DNA of 64,000 bases, taken from positions 248,001-312,000 of the forward strand of contig JAVJTT010000024.1 of NCBI GenBank assembly GCA_040220135.1, written 5' to 3'. The stretch's first letter is position 1, and every line of letters begins with the position of its first letter. Below the pieces are notes generated by a model. That model was given only the letters and a program-made list of their open reading frames with translations, ran no database searches and had not been told where the DNA came from. Of this stretch, positions 26,431-34,309 are shown piece by piece. Position numbers and translations under genes: made by a program. The stretch is from CAJXMH01 sp040220135. Its GTDB lineage: Bacteria > Bacteroidota > Bacteroidia > Flavobacteriales_E > Vicingaceae.

Positions 26431-28377
26431 ATGGAAAACAAAACAATTACAGTCACCGTATTCTTAATTTTAATTGCGAGCTTAACCTCTTGTAGTTTAA
26501 AAAAAACTATAAATAAAGGATGGATGCATTTAGACGCAAAAGAATATAGTCAAGCAGAAAAGTACTTTGAAAGAGCTCAAAAAAAGAATCCTAAACTTTA
26601 TGATCCATATTTGGGAGAGGCATACCTTGATTTTAGTAATGGAGATTACTACAATGCAATAAAGAACTTTCATAAAGCTAATAGCTATTTCTCTACTAGT
26701 CAGAACTATGGAAGGAAATTGAGTATAGATTATATCCATAATGGATTAGCAGAAAGTTATGATAAGGTCAAAGACTATGAAAACAGGACTAAGTATTTTA
26801 AAATAATTGCGGATTCATATAAAAATAGTAAGTGGCATTGCAAATCATCTTATAATGTTGGTATATATTATTTCTATCAGCAAGATTTCAATAATGCTTT
26901 AGATTACTTTTTAATTGTGAAAGAAAAATGCAATGATTTTCAATATTATGAGGATGCAATGTCATATATAGCAAGAAGTTATTATTATTCTAATAATTAT
27001 GAAGAAAGCTCAAAGGCTTTCACTGAAATTTTGAATTTATTTCCAAATTCAAATAGAGAGTCTGATATAAAATATGGTGCAAAGAGTTTTTACTTTATTG
27101 AAAACTATGAGAAGAGTCTAGAATTATTTTCAAAATTGCTTGAATTAAAACCAGAAATTGTTCAAAGTGATGAATTTTTGTTTTACTATGGAATGAGTAA
27201 TTACTATTTAGGTAATTATAAAGAGAGCGCTAAGAACTTAGCTACTTTATCAAGCCAAATGAATTCTGAAAGACTATATAAAGATGTAGACTATTATGCA
27301 GGAAGTAGTTTTTATAAACTTGATAAAGCTTCTACAAGTACTGCTTTTCTTGAGAAGTATTTGAATAATAAATTTTATAAGCCGGAAGATAAAATAAAAG
27401 ACGCAGCTTTTAAAACCAGTATTTATTACTATTCAATAAGAAATTACAGGAAGGCAATAGAGTTTATGGAAAAGTGTTTTGATATTGAGCCTTCTGCAAA
27501 CACAATTTACAACTTAGCCCTTTTTAATTCAAAAAATGGTAGTTATAAAAAGTCTCTAGAACACTTATTAAAGTTATATGATTATGAAGAATATGAAGAG
27601 CTTAGAAAAAAAGTAATAAGAAACATAGCTAGTTTTAGAGACCTCCATAAATATGATATGTTTAATAGATGGCTTGCAGGAAAGCGTAGATTGTTGATTA
27701 GACCGTTGGCAGCTGTTACTGAAGAGGGTGAACTTTCAGGAGACGATTTATTTCTAACTGTTTCTTATAACAATCAACTTATACTTGCTACACGTGAAAT
27801 GCATAATAGAGATTATGTTGAATGGAATAATGAATTAGTAATATTTGATTATAAGTTAGGTGAGACAATAGACATAGTATTATTTGATGCTGATGTAATG
27901 GAAAACGAGCCATTAGGCAGGTTTACATACAATAAATTACCTAAAAATTTAGGCTCAATAATACTAGATACCTTAGCCATTAGGATTAAGTTAAAAATTG
28001 AAGATTCAGATTTTTCAGTTTATACAAGTGGAATTTACACTCCTGAACCGGCAAAATTAGAAGAGGTTTTAGCAGGAATGGGTATTGCAGTTGTTGCTAT
28101 ATCTGCTTTAAGTCTAGAAGACGGAAATCCAATTAGTAGAATAGTGAGTTGTTTTAGCCAAACTGCTATTAGTTCATCAATAAAGGATCCTGCAATAGCC
28201 GGGATTATTTCTGAGGCCACCGCATCTGTAATAGAAAATAAAGGGTTTTCGCTAGCAAAAACAAGTACCAATGTTATTTCCAATGGAATAGTAAATGAAT
28301 TAAGGGCAAATGGACATTACAAAGCAGCTAATCTTGTAAATAGCGGTATGTTTTTAGAGTGTTTAACCGCCAAATAG
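26431..28377 (+). CDS. TPR-repeat lipoprotein with a C2-like domain
   Basis: About 648 residues from the ATG at 26431 (MENKTITVTV; an adjacent ATG at 26428 is equally possible; a TTG at 26368 would put 21 residues before the signal and is unlikely). A lipobox (LIASLTSC) predicts lipid attachment. Residues about 30-400 are many TPR-like helix pairs rich in Tyr, Asn and Lys (KEYSQAEKYFERAQKKNPKL). Residues about 420-530 read like a C2 beta-sandwich: DDLFLTVSYNNQ, VEWNNELVIF, IDIVLFDADVMENEPLGRF. A hydrophobic stretch (AGMGIAVVAISALS) follows. The gene is markedly AT-rich compared with its left neighbours. Function unknown. Confidence 0.75.
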   Translation: MENKTITVTVFLILIASLTSCSLKKTINKGWMHLDAKEYSQAEKYFERAQKKNPKLYDPYLGEAYLDFSNGDYYNAIKNFHKANSYFSTSQNYGRKLSIDYIHNGLAESYDKVKDYENRTKYFKIIADSYKNSKWHCKSSYNVGIYYFYQQDFNNALDYFLIVKEKCNDFQYYEDAMSYIARSYYYSNNYEESSKAFTEILNLFPNSNRESDIKYGAKSFYFIENYEKSLELFSKLLELKPEIVQSDEFLFYYGMSNYYLGNYKESAKNLATLSSQMNSERLYKDVDYYAGSSFYKLDKASTSTAFLEKYLNNKFYKPEDKIKDAAFKTSIYYYSIRNYRKAIEFMEKCFDIEPSANTIYNLALFNSKNGSYKKSLEHLLKLYDYEEYEELRKKVIRNIASFRDLHKYDMFNRWLAGKRRLLIRPLAAVTEEGELSGDDLFLTVSYNNQLILATREMHNRDYVEWNNELVIFDYKLGETIDIVLFDADVMENEPLGRFTYNKLPKNLGSIILDTLAIRIKLKIEDSDFSVYTSGIYTPEPAKLEEVLAGMGIAVVAISALSLEDGNPISRIVSCFSQTAISSSIKDPAIAGIISEATASVIENKGFSLAKTSTNVISNGIVNELRANGHYKAANLVNSGMFLECLTAK

Positions 28378-28608
28378 ATTATCCTATAAAGCATATTCAA
28401 AGAATTATAAATTATTCGTAGTTCAAGACTTGTTTAGAGTAAATAAAACCTTTATTAAAGGATTAGTAAATGATGCTTGAGCTACAGATGGGATTGTTAC
28501 TTGTATTTTGATAATGGTAATTTGACTATAATTTAAGGTTAAGTCATTATTCTAAAATTTGGATTTGATATGCATAGCTTTTGAAGGTAACTTGGCTTTA
28601 AAACAATT

Positions 28609-31600
28609 ATGGCTAACCTTCAACAAATTTATGAAGCTTTAAATAAAATAAATGATGCTATATTCGAAGAAATGTGCGGTATTTATTTATCGTATGAGTT
28701 CCCTCTTCATAGATCATTTAACCCTCAAAGTCATAAAACGAAGCAAAAAACTATAAAAGGAACACCTGATATTAGTTTTAAACTTTCAGGTGAAGGATAT
28801 CTTTTTGTTCAAGTAACGACAAAAGAAAATACAGGAAACAGTCTCATTAAAAAGCTAAAGCAAGACATTGAAGATTGTTTTAATGCTGAGAAAACCAAAA
28901 TTAAAGTAGAAAAGATTAGAGAGATTGCACTTTGTTATAATGAACAAATAAAACCAAGCGATGAAGAGTTAATTAATGGTTTTGCTAAGGAAAAATTCAA
29001 GATAGTTCCTCATCATTTTGGACTAAAACGAATAGCAAAGGACATGCTATTTAAGTATAATTTCATTGGTAGAGAGTATCTGAAATTAGATTTTGGGACT
29101 GGTCAAATTGTTTCTATTGACCAATTTATTAAGAGCTATGAATATGGTGGTCAGAGTTTAGCAACTCCACTAAATAATGACTATTTTGAACGAAACGAGG
29201 ATTTACCCAATTTGGTTAAATCTATTATGAATGACAATATTGTTATCATTCATGGAGTGGCGGGATCAGGAAAATCCAAACTCGCTATTGAAGGCATTAG
29301 AAAATTCGTTGATGGAAAGACGGAATATATTGCCTTGGCTCTTTCTCCTAATGGAGGTAATCTAATTCCTGATCTTATTAATGAAATAGATGTTTCAAGA
29401 AAATATGTCCTCTTTGTAGATGATATTAATAGAATAGAACATTTTTCGTCCATTTTAAATCATTTTAGAAAAATAAGTGAGGGTAATCTCAAATTAGTTT
29501 TAACTGTTAGAGATTATGCTTATTTAGAGGCGAAGGCAAAACTATTTGGTCTTAAATTCTACGCTATTCAAACCAAAAAGTTTAGTGATGAAGAAATCAG
29601 GGAATTAGTAGATGCCGCTCCTTTCAACATAAAAAATTCTAAATACAAATTTAAAATATCATCAATTGCAAAAGGTAATCCTAGGTTAGCTATTATGACT
29701 GCAAAGCTTGCTCTGGAGCGACAAAAGATTGAAGCACTAGATGATGTTCTTGACTTGTTTGACCATTATTTTACCTCTTTCGTTATTGATAATGAAGAAC
29801 TACATGATTCTTTTAACTTGAAAGTTTTGGGATTACTCTCATTCTTTAACCTTATTGAGCATGAAAACTATGGTGAAATTGAAAAGCTTTCAATAGATTT
29901 CAAACTCGATGAAAATAAGATCATTGATGCTATAGCAAGATTACACTCGCTTGATCTAATATTACTAAATTTTGGTCATGCGAAGATTGGGGAACAAAAT
30001 CTTGCTACTTACTTTTTTTACAAAGTTTTTGTACAGGAGAAACTACTATCAATCAATGATCTGTTAAAGCACTATTTTTCAACTCACTCAAATCGATTTT
30101 CTGACAGTATTAAATCAGTCATTGAACATTTCGGAGTAGAAAGTATAGATGATGTAAAACCATCTATTAAGAAATATTGGAGGGAACAAGAATTAGAAAA
30201 TCGCCAACAACTAAAGTTCCTCGAGATATTTAGACCAATCATACCAAGTTATGTACTTATCTACATTGAAGAATATGTTAATAATCTTCCAATTGTTACT
30301 GACCCGATATTTAAAGTGGAGGAAAAGAATGACTCAGATTATTCGTTTTTATATGAACCTAATGCATTGCGTTTATTGTTTAGCTTTTATAATGACTTAA
30401 ACTACTTAGATGAAGCTTTTCAGCTATCGTTTGCGTTGGTTGAGAAGAAACCTGAACTCTTTAATAAGTTAATCAATAATTTGAAAGAAAAGTTTGGAAA
30501 GAGTTTTAATGATGAACAAACTAGATTCGAAAGACAGCATAGATTAGTTGATTTCTTGCTTACCAACTCCGAAGCAGAGAACGGCTGCATATTCGAGCTT
30601 TCTTTGATTGCAATTTCTGAAAGTATTCTATCCGTTTTTAAATGGAATACAGAAGGGGTTAATCATAAAGAAGTAAATGAAGATCTGGTAAACTCAATTA
30701 AGAGTATTAGAGAGAAGTTAAAGGTATTCCTGTACGAGAATATTAACAATTTTAATGAAGAGGTTTTAGAAGTACTATTGGACAATACAATAAACAATGT
30801 CTCAATAGCAAAGGAGACTCATGAATTTGATCTGTCTGTGACTATACCTATGATGAAAAAGTACTTAGAAAGTAGTGATTTCAGGCATTGCTTACTTGTT
30901 CAAGAAGAGTGTAGATTAATGCAAAAGCTTGGATATATAAAAGTAGAGTTGATCAACCTTAAGAATAAATTTATTCACCCGGCTTACGAAACTTTTGTGC
31001 ATTTAAATCGTGAACGACTACGAGGCAAATCTGACTTTGATTTTGAAGACCCAGATAAATTTGAAAAGCTAAAGTCATCTGATCAGAAAGAGTTCTTTTA
31101 TTTTAAGACAGCAAAGCAAGTTACTGTTTTTATAGACCATTTGAGATTGATATTAGATTGGAAGTTTCTTGCAAAACATTCTTTGTATCAGTTAAGACAA
31201 TCGATATATATTATTTTAGAAAACAACTATAAGCATAACAAAATAATTGGATTTGAAATGCTTTGTGAACTAATCAACTTTTTCAATGGTAGAAATGATA
31301 ATGCTGTTGATGTTTCTTGCTTTAAGCTCTTTGCAGATAGTGATAAGGAAGTAGAAGGGCTATGGGAACGCATTGTTGAAGAGAATTTAGAGCCTAAGTG
31401 GAAATTGGATTTACTTAATGTAGTTCCATCTGATAGGGTTAGCAAAATACATTATGATCGATTGATGAAGACTATTTCTACCCATAAGAATGGATGGTAT
31501 TCCTTAAGAGACTTTAAAAAGTATACAGCAGTAGAAGTAGAAGCTATAAAAACAATCGTAGAACTACTTACTTACTTAAACGAGGAAGAGAATGATTTTA

Positions 31601-32340
31601 ATGTTCTGCTGGATAGAGAGTTTCACCAATACTTAGTTGAAAAAAGCCAACTTGATCTTGCTAAAAAATCGTATCTCCAACAATATTTTATTTCTGATCA
31701 TTTTGATTATAGAGGAGAAGCCCTCAAGGTAATTTTAGAGAAAGATAAGAGCTTTTTAAATATGCTCTTATCAAACATTGTTGAGCATCAAGATAAATTA
31801 AAAGCAAATGAGTACAGAGAGTTGAATGCAGTTTGGGAGCTTGAGAACGCAGAAGAAATAGTAAACGACGCAGTACTTTTTATGGCAGAGATTGGGTCTA
31901 GTTACACAATAGGTGAGGATTTTAACAATGCGTTCTTTGATCATGCACATCTAAGGTCTGAGCAAGTTAATTCTTTCTTGTTGGATATGATAGAGAAGTA
32001 TAGCGACCAAGTGAGGGTTATGAATATTGTTTTTGACATTATCAATCACTCTAAGAAAGACCTATTTGAAGCAGCATTTATAAGTTACTTAGAAAAGAAT
32101 CAATCCCAAGATGATTTCTCCAATATTGATTGGTTTGAACATCAAATGGTATATCCTGGAGGTGCTAATATTAGCGGCATAAAAATTAATCAATGGAAGC
32201 GATTGCTTGGTTTTGTTGGTCAACATGAAAAGAGTCTAGAATTATTGTCAATTAAGAGATGCATTAATCGTGAAATTGGATATTTAGAAGAATCTGCAGT
32301 GAGAGAAAATAGTTGGAACTTTCTGAAAAACTCATGGTAA
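28609..32340 (+). CDS. STAND-type NTPase with N-terminal restriction-endonuclease-like domain (candidate defence protein)
   Basis: 1243 residues without a membrane segment. The N-terminus (1-150) resembles a PD-(D/E)xK nuclease of the Mrr/Cap4 kind: GTPDI with D54, then strand LFVQVTTKE with Q68 and K72. A P-loop NTPase follows: Walker A GVAGSGKS (216-223), Walker B YVLFVDDIN (D271, D272), sensor Arg in LTVRDYA (R301) and the KGNPRLAI motif (355-362) typical of STAND helical domains. Residues 400-1243 are helical, without a known repeat pattern. This order (nuclease, STAND, long helical sensor) is that of Avs-like anti-phage proteins. Specific family and activity are inferred, not proven. AT-rich; a trypsin-like protease gene converges on it. 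Confidence 0.8.
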   Translation: MANLQQIYEALNKINDAIFEEMCGIYLSYEFPLHRSFNPQSHKTKQKTIKGTPDISFKLSGEGYLFVQVTTKENTGNSLIKKLKQDIEDCFNAEKTKIKVEKIREIALCYNEQIKPSDEELINGFAKEKFKIVPHHFGLKRIAKDMLFKYNFIGREYLKLDFGTGQIVSIDQFIKSYEYGGQSLATPLNNDYFERNEDLPNLVKSIMNDNIVIIHGVAGSGKSKLAIEGIRKFVDGKTEYIALALSPNGGNLIPDLINEIDVSRKYVLFVDDINRIEHFSSILNHFRKISEGNLKLVLTVRDYAYLEAKAKLFGLKFYAIQTKKFSDEEIRELVDAAPFNIKNSKYKFKISSIAKGNPRLAIMTAKLALERQKIEALDDVLDLFDHYFTSFVIDNEELHDSFNLKVLGLLSFFNLIEHENYGEIEKLSIDFKLDENKIIDAIARLHSLDLILLNFGHAKIGEQNLATYFFYKVFVQEKLLSINDLLKHYFSTHSNRFSDSIKSVIEHFGVESIDDVKPSIKKYWREQELENRQQLKFLEIFRPIIPSYVLIYIEEYVNNLPIVTDPIFKVEEKNDSDYSFLYEPNALRLLFSFYNDLNYLDEAFQLSFALVEKKPELFNKLINNLKEKFGKSFNDEQTRFERQHRLVDFLLTNSEAENGCIFELSLIAISESILSVFKWNTEGVNHKEVNEDLVNSIKSIREKLKVFLYENINNFNEEVLEVLLDNTINNVSIAKETHEFDLSVTIPMMKKYLESSDFRHCLLVQEECRLMQKLGYIKVELINLKNKFIHPAYETFVHLNRERLRGKSDFDFEDPDKFEKLKSSDQKEFFYFKTAKQVTVFIDHLRLILDWKFLAKHSLYQLRQSIYIILENNYKHNKIIGFEMLCELINFFNGRNDNAVDVSCFKLFADSDKEVEGLWERIVEENLEPKWKLDLLNVVPSDRVSKIHYDRLMKTISTHKNGWYSLRDFKKYTAVEVEAIKTIVELLTYLNEEENDFNVLLDREFHQYLVEKSQLDLAKKSYLQQYFISDHFDYRGEALKVILEKDKSFLNMLLSNIVEHQDKLKANEYRELNAVWELENAEEIVNDAVLFMAEIGSSYTIGEDFNNAFFDHAHLRSEQVNSFLLDMIEKYSDQVRVMNIVFDIINHSKKDLFEAAFISYLEKNQSQDDFSNIDWFEHQMVYPGGANISGIKINQWKRLLGFVGQHEKSLELLSIKRCINREIGYLEESAVRENSWNFLKNSW

Positions 32341-32466
32341 TTAAATTGTATGAGAAAACCTTAATTACCTATGTTTGCATTAATATTAAGAAGGAACTGA
32401 GTGTTGGTAAAAAACGAAGAATATCTAAGTCGTGTTTAGTATCAAAAATTCAATGGTTTACAAAAG

Positions 32467-33342
32467 TTAGAGTCTAATTTCTTTTATAAATTCATTTTCC
32501 AGCTCTTCAATTATTTCAGCCTTTATAATAAGCCCAAGGTTCATAGTTGCTGAAGTTGTTACTTTTCTTGAGAATGAATCGTTACTCATAATTATTTCCC
32601 CATCTAAATTGACAACTGGACCAGCATATAATATCCCCATTAATCGTACTCTTAGAACCGGATATAAAATAGGCATATTGGGTTTCGGTTGTTTTGCTCC
32701 ATCAATTGCAACTAAAAATACTGGAGAACCGCTAGATCCTCCAAAACTAGGAATGTTAACCATGATTTCTTTTTTTCCATTATAGTCTTTTTTTGGATGT
32801 GTTGCAGTACAACCATTTCTAATAATAGGCTTATTATTATATGTATCCCAAATGCCATTTGGGTACCCAATCATGATTATGTCTTCTAATGCATCAAGTT
32901 TTTCTAACTCGTAATCTTCAAATTTCTCTGCTTTTCCAATGTAATAAATGAAAGGAAGCTCTTCAGATTCTTGCAATTCTTTTATCAATAAATTTAAGTT
33001 TATAGCACATAGGTCTATATTAGATTTTGGATGATTGACAATATATTTTTTTGGAGTTTGATAAACTACAGTTACAATGTTTTGATCATCTGCTTTTGTT
33101 CTTTCACTTTTATCTGCCAAACTAACACTTAGCTTGATAGATGTAGCGCCCTCAACTACGTGTTTGTTGGTAATTAAGCCAGGAATCCATTTTCCCGGCT
33201 TTTCACCTTCAGCGAAACGATAGCAAAATCCTGTACCAATAGATTTAGATCCATTTTTTAGTTCAGCTTCAATTCGTATAGTTGAATAAGTTAGCTGTTC
33301 TGTATTGTCTATTAATTCGTTCCTTCTTTTTTGACTTTCCAT
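32467..33342 (-). CDS. Cytoplasmic trypsin-like serine protease
   Basis: A 291-residue protein without a signal peptide or membrane segment. The chymotrypsin-fold triad is readable: His61 in LITNKHVVEG, Asp110 in SNIDLCAI and Ser206 in GGSSGSPVF, with TGFCYRF as the first barrel strand. All three residues are intact. Cytoplasmic trypsin-like domains occur as effectors in several bacterial conflict systems, as fusions or neighbours of STAND proteins. It lies tail-to-tail with the STAND gene, 126 bases between stops, and is equally AT-rich. Its substrate and trigger are unknown; a housekeeping HtrA role is unlikely because there is no PDZ domain or export signal. Confidence 0.85.
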   Translation of the reverse strand: MESQKRRNELIDNTEQLTYSTIRIEAELKNGSKSIGTGFCYRFAEGEKPGKWIPGLITNKHVVEGATSIKLSVSLADKSERTKADDQNIVTVVYQTPKKYIVNHPKSNIDLCAINLNLLIKELQESEELPFIYYIGKAEKFEDYELEKLDALEDIIMIGYPNGIWDTYNNKPIIRNGCTATHPKKDYNGKKEIMVNIPSFGGSSGSPVFLVAIDGAKQPKPNMPILYPVLRVRLMGILYAGPVVNLDGEIIMSNDSFSRKVTTSATMNLGLIIKAEIIEELENEFIKEIRL

Positions 33343-33405
33343 AACTATAAATATATTGAAATCAAAAACAAAACATGGCTTCCGAGCAAAAGCTTAAATA
33401 ATTGT

Positions 33406-33621
33406 TTAAATAGTATTTCCTTTTGGTACGGAATTACAACAAGACATTAGCTTTTTAGAGAATGAAATATAAGTAACTAATTCAAAGGGCAATCTTGTTT
33501 TGGTGTAATCAACTTCTCCATTCTTGTGCGCTTTGAGTCTATTTGCTAAGTTTGAAGTACAGCCGGTATATGTAGTATCATCTGAACATCTTAGCAGATA
33601 GACAATATGAAAGTCTTTCAT
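33406..33621 (-). pseudogene. Truncated GIY-YIG endonuclease-like gene
   Basis: The 71 readable residues begin as a GIY-YIG domain of the small UPF0213/YhbQ-like type: VYLLRCSDDTTYTGCTSNLANRLKAH, with the VYL...YTG pair and Arg. After YISFS the protein departs from the family and stops, so the conserved Glu helix (usually FEKYLKSGSG-like) is missing. In the same frame, beyond two stop codons (33406-33408 and 33394-33396), the codons at 33379-33393 read AFARK, matching the usual family ending. This suggests a decayed gene rather than a complete small protein. Confidence 0.65.
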
Positions 33622-33658
33622 ACTCTAAATTTAGGATTTCTATTAGAAAGTGAGAGTA

Positions 33659-33775
33659 GTGGAGGTCTCCACCGAAGCCCTGCGCCAAGATATCCTGCTT
33701 CGTTAAAACTTCGCAGGATAATAAAGCCCTGCTTCGCTATTGCTTGCGCAATAGCTTCGCAGGGCGAAGGTGGAG
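33659..33775. repeat. Nested palindromic element abutting the tmRNA gene
   Basis: Three inverted repeats are nested here. The outer arms are 33667-33684 (CTCCACCGAAGCCCTGCG) and 33758-33775; they pair except for a four-base GAAG/TTCG internal mismatch. Inside are a 30-base hairpin (33691-33720, arms TATCCTGC/GCAGGATA) and a 40-base hairpin (33726-33765, arms with GCCCTGC and CTATTGC, again with a TTCG mismatch). A further small palindrome (GTGGAG, GT, CTCCAC) lies at 33659-33672. The right outer arm includes the last bases of the tmRNA acceptor stem. It could act as a terminator, a mobile palindrome, or an attachment-site remnant. Confidence 0.7.
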
Positions 33776-34167
33776 CCGGAGGGATTCGAACCCTCGTCCA
33801 AACGAGGAATCAATAAGCTTTCTACAGGTTTAGTAAAAGCTTAATTGTCGACACTAAGCCGGCCTTTTACAACCTACTTAATGCTTAGCCTTTTTAGTTT
33901 CATGCACAAAGCAAGGCGATCTGTGCACTATCTCAAAATTCTGATACCTCGGAATCAGGGTATTATTGAGCGGAACCCCTGCGAGATAGCTTGTTCTCCC
34001 GATCTATCGGGATGAATTAGGTCTAACCCCTATCGGGTGTTAGGCTGCAAGCGCATAGTTATTGTCGCCGTTTAGCGAAAGTTTAGCATTGTGATTAACG
34101 AGCTACTCACTCAACGCTCGACCTGCTTACTTACTCATTCTGCCCGCTGTCGAAACCGGTCGGCCCC
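33769..34167 (-). ncRNA. ssrA: Transfer-messenger RNA
   Basis: The reverse strand starts GGGGCCGACCGGTTTCGACA (5' end at 34167), the tmRNA signature, and ends with a T-arm (GGGTTCGAATCCC) and acceptor strand CGGCTCC. Acceptor pairing is seven base pairs with one G-U. The tag frame is at 34040-34069 (reverse): GDNNYALAA followed by TAA, the usual Bacteroidota type of degradation tag. After the discriminator A the DNA reads CC then T, so the final A of CCA is not encoded. tmRNA with SmpB rescues stalled ribosomes and marks the nascent peptide for proteolysis. The gene borders the AT-rich accessory region. Confidence 0.96.
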
Positions 34168-34187
34168 ATATTTTAAAAGAACTATAA

Positions 34188-34195
34188 CAAAGGTA
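34188..34195 (-). promoter_or_regulatory. Promoter -7 box of ssrA
   Basis: On the reverse strand TACCTTTG matches TAnnTTTG exactly, about 20 bases upstream of the mature tmRNA 5' end. A TTG occurs about 16 bases further upstream. Confidence 0.55.
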
Positions 34196-34256
34196 AGCAA
34201 TGTAGAGCAGGCAATGTTCTTCTTTTTGAGTCACTAACTCATAAAAGATGTCAAAC

Positions 34257-34287
34257 AAAAAAAACGCCCACTGTAAAGCGGGCGTTT
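34257..34287 (-). terminator. Rho-independent terminator of the OmpA/TSP3 gene
   Basis: On the reverse strand the arms AAACGCCC and GGGCGTTT (34280-34287 and 34262-34269) form a GC-rich stem followed by a run of T (plus-strand A at 34257-34264). It lies 23 bases after the stop codon of the OmpA-family gene and separates it from ssrA. Confidence 0.85.
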
Positions 34288-34309
34288 GATTATGTATTCA
34301 AGGGTTGAA

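Noticed and set aside
33607..33816. Forward frame of 69 codons running through the palindromes into ssrA
   Set aside because: Covers the palindromic element and the tmRNA 3' end; no plausible protein.
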